A stretch of 64,000 nt of DNA, taken from NCBI GenBank assembly GCA_029204045.2, contig JAQNDB010000519.1:1-64000 (forward strand), read 5' to 3'. The stretch comes from Tillandsia leiboldiana. Lineage: Eukaryota > Streptophyta > Magnoliopsida > Poales > Bromeliaceae. Both the position numbers and the translations under genes were made by a program. The notes under the pieces are model-generated. The model was given only the letters and a program-made list of their open reading frames with translations, was not told where the DNA came from and made no database searches. Each line of letters begins with the position of its first letter. Positions within the stretch are counted from its first letter, which is position 1. This document shows positions 54,699 to 64,000 of this stretch, one piece after another.

Positions 54699-54997
54699 AC
54701 CCGATAGACCTCCCGAACTTCTGGTTGCCCGTTTTCGCTCATCCAGACTCCGAAAAATACAACCAATAAGCCGATTTTCAACGTTTTTCCGCGCTGAATC
54801 CAAATACGATATCCATTTCGCACGGAACCACCTCTAAAAATTTACGGGGGCATCCGAACACACCAACTCGATATATTTTTCGCGCTGAGTCCGGTTTTGA
54901 AGTCCGATTTGCGCGCAAAGCCTCCATACTCAACAAAAGGCTTCCAGAAGCTGTCGAACCAACAGTAATCCTTACGTGGGAATTTCGGGTCCTCACA
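54699..54997 (-). mobile_element. TE-A 5' LTR, part 2 (U3 start)
   Basis: Minus strand begins TGTGAGGACCCG at 54997. Contains CGCGAAAAATATATCGAG and GTGCGAAATGGATATCG blocks related to the first 350 bp of the TE-B and TE-C LTRs. It joins the copia RT remnant at 54998. Confidence 0.75.
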
Positions 54998-55190
54998 GCC
55001 TTCTTCATTTTGTTTTACTTGCAATCCAAGAAAGTATGTCAGTTCGCCCATCATGGACATCTCAAATTCGCTTTCCATGGTTTCAGCGAATTTAGAAGCA
55101 TCATTGTCTCTAGTTGCACCAAATATAATGTCGTCGATATAGATTTGTGCTACAATGAAATTATCCTGATAATGCTTCACAAAGAGAGTC
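54998..55190 (-). pseudogene. Ty1/copia reverse transcriptase fragment (SIRE-like), TE-H
   Basis: Minus-strand frame with the catalytic box YIDDIIFG, then SEFEMSMMGELTYFLGLQ and KQNEEG: the palm of copia RT, most like the SIRE/Maximus lineage. Only ~60 residues of a ~250-residue RT remain. The C-terminal side is cut by the TE-A LTR (54997); the N-terminal side meets the TE-F LTR near 55190-55200. Its continuation should lie left of TE-A, outside the window. The frame is intact within the fragment. Confidence 0.85.
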
Positions 55191-55199
55191 CAGTCTGCA

Positions 55200-56969
55200 T
55201 ACCCACTAGGAATATTAGAGAGATCCTTTCATTGGACATATATATTGAATGATCACCTTATGGACATGCATGCTTAAACTAAAATAATTGTGAGCCTATC
55301 ATATGGAAAATAATATTGTCGAAATCTGATAGTGGCTGGGACTTATACATGTTTACAGGGACATAATATTAGCACTAACCTTGCATGTGGAATTTACTTT
55401 CATGTTGGGATATTATGAAATGTCTAGTGGGAGGGTACCACTTGAGGATCTTTTGGATATGCATAGGTGGATGATTTATGTGAGGGTAATTAGTAGATTA
55501 TAGACATGTGTGGTTGGATAATGATTTTAGCATGATGGTTATGTCCATGCGGAGCTATTAATTGATACACATGTGGAACCACTATTTGTCACACTTTCTT
55601 TATCTTTCATGAGGACATAAGCATGCTTGTATGATCATCTAGATAGGCCACTATTTTGTTGCTACACTATTATATTGGAACTTGACTTAGGAGAAACCAT
55701 GCTTGCTTCTTTCTCCTTATTCTTTAGTCAGGTGGTTCTTGTTGCTCGGGTTTGAGCAGGGGTACGGGATAGTGTAGCCGGGACCTTGGGGTCGTGGACA
55801 GGTGGTTTTTGATTATGGATTAGGGGTTATTGCGGCTACCGCGGATATTAGGCGGTTGACCGGATACAGATTATTTTATCCGATTTTGGATTAGGGGTTA
55901 TCGCGGCGACCGCGGATATTAGGCGGTTGACCGGATGTTTACTTATGCATCAAATTGGGGATCGGGTTTCCCTTTAGTGGATGGATTTTCCCACTTTGAT
56001 CAGAGTCGTGATCCAGTCCTGCTATAGTGAGATATCGAGTTCCCCTCTAGAGCGTTGGGGAGTTCCCCTCTAGAGCGTGGGGGCCAGACAGTAATTGAGT
56101 TTGTTATCACACCGGCGCGACTTTATATGCCCGGTGATGCTTTCCTCGTGTGGGTCGCTCCCCTCGAGTTCCCCTCCGGAGTGTCGGGGTCAGATAGAGT
56201 TCCCCTCTAGAGCGTTGGGGAGTTCCCCTCTAGAGCGTGGGGGTTAGACAGTGATTGAGTTTTGCTATCACATCGGCGCGGCCTTATTTGCCCGATGATG
56301 AGGGCGACAGCAGGCAGTACCAGTTTTTACTGGTGGATAGATTGGGTTACCGGGACTGTTTGGTTACTGATACATTTAGAGGCATAGTAGTGGTAGTTTC
56401 CTTTTTCAGCATTTTTGTTGTTTACCACTCTTCTTCTCCCTTTTGCCTCTGGTAGACCTAGTGGGTGCGTCGGAGTTTGAGGCTTTACCCACTAGGGGAG
56501 GCTACTGTTTTTATAGTAGTTCTCACCCCCATCTTTCCCTTCCTCTTTTCCTTCTCCTTTGTTTTGCAGTGTCTTCTGCGGGGGCTGCTGGGTTTTCAGC
56601 GGCGTTGTCGAGGTGAGAGGACGGCTGAGTAGATAGATCTCGAGGCAGGATGAGCGAGTTAGCTGGACTATTGGTGTACCCTTTTTCCTCAGAGGGTTGT
56701 ACTTCACTTTTGGATCTGGCTTTAGCCAGCAGTTTGTATTTTATTTGGTGAGCTGGCAGAGACAGATGTATTATTTTTACAGATGTACTGTATTTTATTT
56801 CCAGCTTCAGTCTGAGATGTATTAGTTTTTAGTTCAGCTCTGTTTTATGCTCTTTTTATTATCTCTTATATTTGAGCAGGTTACTAGCGCTTCGTGTACG
56901 CGGGAAATACCGTGTGGACGGCGGATCTGTGGACGTGCCCGGGTTCTGGTTTACACCCGGAGCGTGACA
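55200..56969 (+). mobile_element. TE-F: 5'-truncated gypsy LTR
   Basis: From about 55200 the sequence follows the R-U5 part of the TE-B/C LTR (CATGCATGC, ATCTAGATAGGCCACTATTTTGTTGCTACACTAT, GGTCGCTCCCCTCGAG) and ends in GGAGCGTGACA at 56969. No PBS follows, so it is a solo or orphan LTR fragment. U3 is missing. Its own U5 repeat, GAGTTCCCCTCTAGAGCG, occurs in two pairs (56036-56090, 56200-56245). The U5 hairpin survives weakly (ACGCGG/CCGTGT). Confidence 0.75.
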
Positions 56970-58340
56970 CATGTACAAAGTGATGATGATAAGAATCTAT
57001 CATGTTATCATAATGTCCAACTACAATGAGTAGTATTATTTATGTGGTGTCCAATGTCAAGTTTGCTATCATGTTTGTCCAACTACCATGAATGTATCAT
57101 CTATATGATATTCAATGTCAAGTTTAGTTAACACAATCATTTCCTCTTAAAGACTTTCTTTGAGTCTAAGCTTGAGCCACGCCGCATGGTCCCGTGGTGG
57201 CACCCCTCAAGGAGCTATGCCAATCCATCGGCGTCCCAACCGGCACCCAATCCCGCACGGCCATCATGATGTCGCAAATGGCCAACTCCGGAGTACCGGC
57301 TTGGAGGGAGCGACCCTACCAAGCATGTGCGAATGAGCACAAACGGCAAGCAAGCAAGTCTCGATCATCGTGTCTAAAACACGGAATAGCAATCATCGTG
57401 TCTAAAACACGGAATAGCATCATCGGCCTTTAGGTCGGGGTATAGTATCTCAAGTGTCAATGTTTCATATACAATATTAACATTATCTTGCATAATGAAA
57501 GAGTAAAATATTTACAAGTTGTCCTCATGTCTCAAACATGGAATCTCACTACTTCATCTTGATTGTACAAGTTTAGAAGTTGTCTACTTGTATCTCACTA
57601 CCCTAGATGGCACTAATATCATAATGTCCATTTATATATGATCATGTGCATAGCATGTCCCAATAATTCTATAGCTGGTATAGTTATTCTGTATTCATAT
57701 CCAAAAGCTTAAGTTCACAAAAATTCCTATTCAATCCCTCCTTAAAGTGCCCATGCACCTACAATGTTTACCTCTACTTCATAGAGTATGAAATTTTCTA
57801 CACGTGAAAGGGTTCAAATGCATAATCATAAATCATGATAAATCAAACGATGCATGTTTAATATAGTAATGATGCCCAAAAAGTCTATAGAAGACATAGG
57901 GAGAGTTCACCCATTTCGGTGAGGTCAGACCCACCGGATAGTTGCCAAATCCTTGTGAAGGATCCCAACCAAGAAGCCCACACTTCCTCTTATGCCCTAA
58001 GAGAAGTTTCCAATGGGTTAAAACATCACAAAACCCTACTCACAAAATTCTTTAAAAATCATAAGGAAAAATAGGTGGAAAATACCTTAGGTTGAGAGAT
58101 CTTGCTAAATCTTGAAATCCAAACCAGAAAAGCTTCAAAACCAACCTACAAGAGTGTTCTACACCCATCAATTCCACCCCAAAAGCTAGAAATCAAAAAG
58201 CCCCAAATAAACCCTAGTTTTCGAAAAACTAGGTTTTCCTACAAAAATCCCAAAAGAAAAGGAAAAGAAAGTGTTCCAAACCTCTTTAAGCTCAAATCCC
58301 ACCTTAAAAATGCAAAGGATAGGATCTAAATAGGGGAAAA
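56970..58340 (-). mobile_element. TE-G: decayed minus-strand gypsy LTR fragment
   Basis: AT-rich. The complementary strand carries GGGTCGCTCCCTCCAAGCCG-type sequence near 57300 and CTCCGGAGT (57281-57289), matching the shared LTR block; GAGAGTTCACCCATTTCGG (57900) resembles the TE-D LTR at 14850. Neither terminus is recognisable. A 27-bp repeat with GTGTCTAAAACACGGAATAG occurs twice at ~57370-57418. No gene. Confidence 0.5.
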
Positions 58341-59092
58341 AATACCTAGAGGGGGGTGAATAGGTGTAAACGTTTAAACACTCAAAAATCGTTGCGCAAT
58401 AAAACCCAATGCGGAAATAAAAGATAACACGCAAGATTTTTACGTGGAAAAACTCCAAACCGGAGTAAAAAACCACGGGACCGATAACACGGTGAAATCC
58501 ACTAGAATTATAACACGTACAAAGGTGATATACCGTACTCACAGACGACTCAACCTTTTTCCATACGCTCCTAGTTGATCTTCTCCGCTCGTTCCGCAAC
58601 GCTTCTCGAATCCACGATCTGCGTCCAACGCCGAATCCACGATGTCTGACCGAATCCACGGTCTTCACCCAGTAGCACGTCTCGAATCCACGAACGTACC
58701 TCGCTCCGAATCCACGAGAGCGGTAGCACCTTGAATCCACAAGGCCACGCGAGTCCACGCGCCGATTTTGGGGAAATCGTTGTTTTTGGGTGGTGATGAT
58801 CCGCCGAATACTTAGATTAGAAATAGATCGGAAATACCATCTAAGTATTCATTGATTTGATTCTACTCAAAATCTGAGTATGAAACCCTAGAATCAAATC
58901 AATCAATATAGATGAAGAAACATAAGATTAAATCTATTGATTTCCTTTCTTCTCTATATGTGGATTTTTCTATTTTTGACCGTATTTGGATTACCCTAAA
59001 AAAATGAATCGTAGGGTCTATTTATAGGTCAGAAACCGTTGGAAGAGGATAAGAATCAAAAACTAACTTTTTCTGGAATTTTACAGGACGAC

Positions 59093-59236
59093 GATCCGGA
59101 TCGGATTTACGGCGATCCGGATTGTCGTAACGAAACAGACAATTGCTAGAAAACAAAGGTTCGGGATCCGGATCGGATTTACGGCGATCCGGATTGTCGT
59201 AACGAAACAGACAATTGCAAGAAAACAAAGATTCGG
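59093..59236 (+). repeat. 72-bp tandem duplication with GATCCGGAT clusters
   Basis: Two copies (59093-59164, 59165-59236) starting GATCCGGATCGGATTTACGG, followed to 59390 by scattered GGATCCGG(A/T)T motifs. Lies at the U3 side of the copia-type LTR, directly upstream of its minus-strand TATA box (59020-59029), so it may be an enhancer-type repeat. Confidence 0.8.
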
Positions 59237-59734
59237 GATCCGGATTGAAATGCCTGATCCGGATCGTTCATATATTTCAGCAAAAACCAATGTTCGGGAT
59301 CCGGATCAAAAGTGGCTTGGATCCGGATTGGTTTTGCATATGAATCAACACCCTTCGGGATCCGGATTGAAATGTCTAATCCGGATCCTGAACATGTCCC
59401 ATGTCCAGTTTTTGATTTTTATGCAATTAAAAATTCATCCAAGTGTTTCTACACTATAAGAAGTATTCGGATCACCAAAATTAATTAGTTAAACATACCT
59501 GATCCTTTTGAATTCTTCTTTCTTGAGATTGAGTTATATGATCCAAACTTCTTCATCTTCAATCTTCAAGACTCAATACTTTCACGAAATGCGCCAAAAC
59601 AAATTCCTTAACACAAACTTCCTTCTTCTTCAAGCTCTTACCTCCGTCCAAGCTCTTGTAGCAAACTTCAATGGTGGAGAAGAGAAGGTTGAAGAAGAAC
59701 CCAAGTAGAGAGATGATAGTGGAGAAGGAAATCC

Positions 59735-59766
59735 AAGATCTCTCTCTCTCTTTCTCTCTCTCTCTA
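59735..59766 (+). repeat. (CT)n microsatellite at the copia LTR/TE-J border
   Basis: CTCTCTCTCTCTTTCTCTCTCTC-type run directly before the TE-J LTR. Confidence 0.85.
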
Positions 59767-59768
59767 GC

Positions 59769-62396
59769 TGTCACGCCCCGGGAGGTTTTAGTATAAGCGG
59801 AAAAACGTGTATTATATATTTTTTTCTTTTTTTTTCTTCACACGTGAAGATCAACCTTGCCCCCGGTGCATGATAGACCGCCACATATACAAATTCACTC
59901 TGCAATCGGACAGAGTCTCCTTTGCATATGCACGGCGTCCCATTTACAATATCAACCATCAACCATACAGTCGTCATCATACATAGTGCGGAAGAAATAA
60001 TTACCTACGGTTTTGCAAACGGTGTCCACCCGACACCCAATTTTTAAAACAGTTACACATTCAAACAAGAGAGCGACGACATCATTTACAAAGGATAAAT
60101 CCAGAGGTTTACAAAATCTGTGCCCACACGACACTCTGCTTTTGAAAACGTTTTCACAATCACTTTTATGATGATAAAAACATGCCGTGCCCAAGATCAC
60201 GAAAGTATGTCTGAACCGTAATAGTGCATCCAATCCACAGTGCTAACAATAACTAATATGATCCACAGATGCAAATTAAGCTAAGAATAGTTAAGAAAGA
60301 GTTGAGATAATTTCAAGGAACCAGGAGTGGAAAGCCTCCTACGACTACGGTCCTCTCGACGCAGTCTCATCACCGTCCCGACTAATGTCCCTAGTCAAAC
60401 CTATCACGGAGTGGGTAAAGTTAGTGACAAACAAATTAGATGTCTTAACAATTAACGTTGAATTAAAAACAAACCGTTTATACCGGAACCTTTCGCTAAA
60501 AACCCTATTACAAAAATAAGCTGGGCCCCAACCCCAGAGTACCTGTCGGAGAGACGGAAGTCTCCCCTCGTGCACAGTCACAATACCCCTTCGATGTTTT
60601 TAACCCCTTCACGGTGCTAGTGCGGCGCCCTTAGCAGGCGTGAAGAGGTCCTCACCCCATAAACGTGAGGCACACGGGTCACTCGGACCACTTCTCCGGA
60701 AAAGTACACCCATGCGGAGGCCAATCCGCCTGTGTACGTGCAACATCCAAAACCGAAATTGCCGGTGTCGGCGTGTGATAAGCCCCGCGACCGCAGCCGC
60801 CACAATTATTCATAAAAAGTATTAAGCCCCGCGACCGCAGCCGCCACAGTTATTAATAATAAATATTCATGCGAAGGTATAAAAGTCCATCTACTTTATT
60901 AGACAAATTAACGAGCCTTTTACGATGATATGGTGCACTTACTGCACTCGTTGCACTTATAGCAAGGGTACCCACCTGGTTGCGAGCGGATCGGAGCACC
61001 CGGATCTTTCGCACACTCCCGTTGCGTATCTGGACCTAAGAAGGGTCCATAAGAGTAACCAAAATCAGAACCACACATTAACTCTACAAAACGAAAGCCC
61101 GACATTACCCGTCCGACGGAAACCTAAAGAAACCGTCAAACCCGTCGGTCGACGGATTTCCCCCCGCGAAGCCCACCAAAACCATGCGGCGATCCTCCGC
61201 GGGCGGCGCCCGCGCGGGTGTGATCCGCGTGGTGCCCGCGTGGTGCCCGCGCGGGTGCGGTGCCCGCGCGGCGCCCACGCGGGTGCGGTGCCCGCGTGGT
61301 GCCTGCATGGTGCCCGCGCGGGTGTGGTGCCCGCGCGGCACCCATGCGGGTGCGGTGCCCGCGCGGCGCCCATGCGGGTGCGGTGCCCGCATGGTGCCCG
61401 CGCGGGTGTGATCCGCGCGGTGCCCGCGCGGGTGTGATCCGCGCGGTGCCCATGCGGGTGCGGTGCCCGCATGGTGCGGGTGCGGTGCCCGCATGGTGCC
61501 CGCATGGTGCCCGCGCGGGTGTGGTGCCCGCGCGGCGCCCATGCGGGTGCGGTGCCCGCATGGTGCCCGCGCGGGTGTGATCCGCGCGGTGCCCACGCGG
61601 TGCCCGCGCGGCTCCCGTTGTTGCCGCCCGCGCGATGCCCTAGCGGCATCGCGCGTCTCCGCCGCCCGTGCCGTGCCCTAACTTGCGCAACGACGGCGGC
61701 GGTGACGGATACGATGATGACGACTGAAACCCTAAACAAGAACTTAAAAGAAGACCCCGAAAAACCACAATGAGGATTGCACTCACCGAATTAATCCATG
61801 GGGGAGACGTCCGGTCGCGCTCTTGTCTCCGGTTCGTTGTTCGGGGTGATCGGACTTCTTCGTTTCCTCCCTTTTCTCCTTTCTTTCCTTCGGCTAGGGT
61901 TCCGTCTTTTTCTTTTCTTTCTCTTTCGCGTTCTTTCTTTTTGGCTAGGGTTTCTCTTTTTTTTTTTCTTTGTACGTATTAATTTATCCCCTTTTAAATC
62001 CTAGTCGCCGATTAATTAATTTCCCCATTTTAATTAATCATAGGAGATAAAAACCCCAAATTTAATTGTACGTAACCGATTAATTAATTTCCTTAATTAA
62101 TTAATCACAGTAATATCCAGATTCCCCTAACAAACTTGCCAGATATTTTACGCGGATTTCGATGCACGACTTAAGTCATCGCGATCTTAAAAACCCCATT
62201 CCGGGAGATCCGTACATCTGATTCCCGATCCGATCGCGCCATCGGTCTTCTTTTTTCGGGCCCTTCGACGAAAAAATACCCGCACCACACACCGACCGAG
62301 TTTCAAACGTTAAATAATTTTATTCACTTAAGGGCATAAATAAGTAACATGTGAGTCACAATCAGTCGTAAAAGCCGAATCTCTACACCAGTCACA
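59769..62396 (-). mobile_element. TE-J 3' LTR (2.63 kb), Ty3/gypsy chromovirus
   Basis: Minus-strand start TGTGACTGGTGTAGAG at 62396, end CCGGGGCGTGACA at 59769. The 3' end is the same CCGGGGCGTGACA found in TE-A, B, C and E, but the rest is unlike them. It holds a GC-rich repeat block (61195-61615). The right-hand 5' LTR is outside the window, so no TSD can be checked. Frames over 60345-61739 are repeat or chance frames. Confidence 0.82.
61195..61615 (-). repeat. GC-rich ~21-bp tandem repeats in TE-J LTR
   Basis: Units such as GGTGCCCGCGCGGGTGTG and GGTGCCCGCATGGTGCCC, many centred on the palindrome CCCGCGCGGG. A period divisible by 3 leaves open frames on both strands (up to 224 codons at 61065-61739) which are artefacts. 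Confidence 0.85.
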
Positions 62397-62405
62397 CTTT
62401 AAAAA

Positions 62406-62425
62406 AAGTTTCGTCCCCGAAACTT
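62406..62425 (-). other. PPT-proximal hairpin, TE-J
   Basis: AAGTTTCG-GGGA-CGAAACTT; its first two bases are the AA of the pol stop codon TAA (62424-62426). It is outside the coding frame, yet conserved with the non-coding elements, pointing to an RNA or DNA role. The PPT itself is poor (TTTTTTTAAAG). Confidence 0.55.
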
Positions 62426-64000
62426 AAGTACAAACCTCACCAAACAACCCGGGAAAGCATTCCCTCATCCTCGATTCCAGTTCCCATGTCGCTACGCGTT
62501 CTTCGTGGTTGCTCCACTGGACCTTTACGTAGGGAATAGTTCGATTACGCAACATCTTGTCCTCTCTTGCCAAAATCCGCACCGGCGTCTCCTCGACGCT
62601 CAGATCCTCACGCAACTCGATGGTGGAAACATCCAAGGCATGAGAGGGGTCAGCGAGGTACTTCCGGAGCATTGAGACGTGGAACACGTTGTGGACTCGT
62701 TCGAGGTTCGGTGGCAAGGCTAACCGGTACGCCACTGGACCCACGCGTTCTAGGATCTCGAATGGTCCCACGTACCTCGGACTTAACTTTCCTTTTAGGC
62801 CGAAACGTCGTTTTCCTTTGGATGGTGAGACTCGGAGTAAAACATGCTCACCTACCATGAACTCTAAGTCTCGTCGTCTCTTGTCCGCATAACTTTTCTG
62901 TCTGCTCTGGGCGGTCAGTAGTCTTTGTCTGATCAATCGCACCTTCGCCTCGGTCTCCTCCACCAAATCTGGGCCCAAAAACTTACGCTCACCCAAGTCA
63001 TCCCAGCATATTAGAGACTGACAGCGGCGCCCATACAGAGCCTCGTATGGCGCCATCTGGATACTGGCTTGATAGCTGTTGTTGTAGGCGAACTCCACGA
63101 GGGGTAAGTATTGCGACCATCCTTCGCCCAAGTCCAAAACGTACGCTCGAAGCATGTCTTCCACAATCTGAATCACCCGCTCTGATTGCCCGTCGGTCTG
63201 CGGGTGAAATGCCGTACTAAAATGCAACTTGGTTCCCATTGCTTGTTGCAGACTCCGCAAAAAATTTGACACGAACCGTGTGTCTCTGTCCGACGTAATA
63301 GATGTCGGTACCCCATGCAACCTTACTATCTCATTGATGTACGTTTGTGCCAGTCGTTCCCGGGTCCACGTTGTGTGTATGGCCAGAAAGTGGGCCGATT
63401 TCGTCAAATGGTCCACAATGACCCATATCGCATCGTGTCCTTGTGGCGATCTCGGGAAACCGGTCACAAAATCCATGGTAATCCTTTCCCACTTCCATTC
63501 GGGCACCGGTAGTGGTTGCAACTCTCCCGCCGGTCGCTGCTGCTCGGCCTTCACTCGTTGGCATACCAGGCAGTGTGCCACGAATCGAGTTACATCTTCC
63601 TTCATCTTGGGCCACCAGAAGGTCTGTTTAACGTCCTTGTACATCTTCATTCCCCCGGGGTGCGCTACATAAGGAGCGATATGCGCCTCCCTCAGAATTT
63701 TCTCTTTGAGCTCTGGTAGATCCGGCACACAGATTCGTCCTCGAAACCGTATCGTGCCATCGGAGCTTACTGCGAAATCGCCCTCCTGGTCGGCGGTTAT
63801 CCTGCCTCGCACCAGCTGGAGTTGGTCATCGGTCGATTGCCCTTCAAGAATCCTGTCCAGCAGGGTGGGCCTGACCACTAGGGTCAGAAGTTGTGCGACC
63901 GTACCCGCCGGTACCACTTCCAGTCTTAACCGCGAAAACTCCGCTATCAGATGTTCTTGCTGGGTGATATCATCTACACCTGCTTCCTCGGCCTGCCCTT
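62424..64000 (-). CDS. pol: gypsy chromovirus pol, C-terminal part: integrase with chromodomain (Tekay/Del-like), partial
   Basis: Open from the window edge (codon 63996-63998) to TAA at 62424: 524 residues; the true start lies beyond 64000. Numbering from the GTG codon at 63917: zinc-binding HHCC (H79, H86, C116, C119), DDE catalytic core D149, D210, E246 (35 residues between the last two, as expected), GPY/F-type module (GPF, 384-386) and a C-terminal chromodomain (about 444-492, with W468 and W478), which targets integration to marked chromatin. The upstream part (1-70) is the RNase H-integrase linker. No stop or frameshift. It ends at the LTR-side hairpin. It cleaves and joins element cDNA into DNA in the nucleus. 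Family assignment is secure; Tekay/Del is by overall look. Confidence 0.95.
   Translation of the reverse strand, partial: GQAEEAGVDDITQQEHLIAEFSRLRLEVVPAGTVAQLLTLVVRPTLLDRILEGQSTDDQLQLVRGRITADQEGDFAVSSDGTIRFRGRICVPDLPELKEKILREAHIAPYVAHPGGMKMYKDVKQTFWWPKMKEDVTRFVAHCLVCQRVKAEQQRPAGELQPLPVPEWKWERITMDFVTGFPRSPQGHDAIWVIVDHLTKSAHFLAIHTTWTRERLAQTYINEIVRLHGVPTSITSDRDTRFVSNFLRSLQQAMGTKLHFSTAFHPQTDGQSERVIQIVEDMLRAYVLDLGEGWSQYLPLVEFAYNNSYQASIQMAPYEALYGRRCQSLICWDDLGERKFLGPDLVEETEAKVRLIRQRLLTAQSRQKSYADKRRRDLEFMVGEHVLLRVSPSKGKRRFGLKGKLSPRYVGPFEILERVGPVAYRLALPPNLERVHNVFHVSMLRKYLADPSHALDVSTIELREDLSVEETPVRILAREDKMLRNRTIPYVKVQWSNHEERVATWELESRMRECFPGLFGEVCT

Larger units (their letters stand above)
58341..59768 (-). 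mobile_element. TE-H: copia-type LTR (probable 5' LTR, minus strand)
   Basis: Minus-strand TATA box CTATAAATAG at 59020-59029; the left end carries the CACCTATTCACCCCCCTCTAGG motif (58347-58368), often seen at the 3' end of SIRE-type copia LTRs; CGAATCCACG occurs seven times in 58611-58755; TACGTGGAAAAACTCC (58441-58456) is a typical copia LTR block. Same strand as the copia RT fragment at 54998, so both may come from one element. No PBS remains at the left edge. Confidence 0.55.

Noticed and set aside
55200..56969. Complete solo LTR
   Set aside because: Only R-U5-like sequence is present; the U3 start TGTGATGACC and a matching TSD (CATGT on the right) are not found on the left.
56970..58340. 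Host intergenic DNA or a gene
   Set aside because: Short LTR-like blocks (GGGTCGCTCCC on the complement, CTCCGGAGT) show it is an old LTR; frames are short and domain-free.
58186..58758. 190-codon minus-strand frame
   Set aside because: Runs through the copia-type LTR and its CGAATCCACG repeats; no recognisable protein family.
61065..61739. Frames of up to 224 codons rich in R, A, P, G, H
   Set aside because: Fall in the ~21-bp GC-rich repeats of the TE-J LTR; open on both strands.

Overview
The window is a stack of nested LTR retrotransposons from a flowering-plant genome. I see no host gene, tRNA gene, rRNA or CRISPR array. Evidence for a plant: Tekay/Del-type Ty3/gypsy chromovirus pol, a Ty1/copia RT remnant of SIRE type, initiator-Met-tRNA primer-binding sites (GGCTCTGATACCA or its complement), CACGTG/CCAAT-rich LTR promoters and very long LTRs. 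The species cannot be named from this sequence. Boundaries were read by eye from LTR ends (TGT...ACA), primer-binding sites (PBS), polypurine tracts (PPT) and 5-bp target-site duplications (TSDs); they should hold to a few bases. Percent identities were not computed.

Layout (element names are mine). TE-A, minus strand: the start of its internal region is at 1-1144 and its 5' LTR at 1145-5157 plus 54699-54997. The LTR is split by TE-B, plus strand, 5158-54693, flanked by TSD CATAC (5153-5157 and 54694-54698). TE-B is a tandem LTR-internal-LTR-internal-LTR array with LTRs at 5158-8977, 43573-47349 and 50898-54693. Its first internal region carries two further insertions. TE-C, plus, 9987-30134, has a truncated 3' LTR. 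TE-E, minus, 30676-41499, has TSD AAGGC. TE-D, minus, 12617-23933, TSD AGGCG, sits inside the 5' LTR of TE-C. To the right of TE-A lie a minus-strand copia RT remnant (TE-H, 54998-~55190), a 5'-truncated gypsy LTR (TE-F, ~55200-56969), a decayed minus-strand LTR (TE-G, 56970-~58340), a copia-type LTR (~58341-59768) and the 3' LTR plus integrase end of a chromovirus (TE-J, 59769-64000). TE-J is the only element here with an intact reading frame.

TE-A to TE-E look like large non-autonomous elements (LARD-like). LTRs are 3.8-4.6 kb, internal regions 2.2-3.8 kb, and there is no intact gag-pol. TE-B and TE-C keep broken, rearranged protease/RT relics; in TE-D and TE-E I recognise no coding domain. 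What they do keep is cis-acting sequence. All five have (i) a stem-loop 157-160 nt after the PBS, whose stem changes by paired substitutions and whose loop holds a palindrome, as expected of a genome-dimerisation kissing loop. Most also have (ii) two hairpins at the U5 end and (iii) a hairpin beside the PPT. In addition, TE-B, TE-C and TE-D carry (iv) U3 arrays of CCAAT-N9-(C/A)CACG, which is the ER-stress response element ERSE-I. TE-B and TE-C also carry a stretch nearly identical to the 5' half of the initiator tRNA they use as primer. These elements therefore read as RNA/promoter chassis that depend on helper proteins, possibly from a chromovirus such as TE-J.
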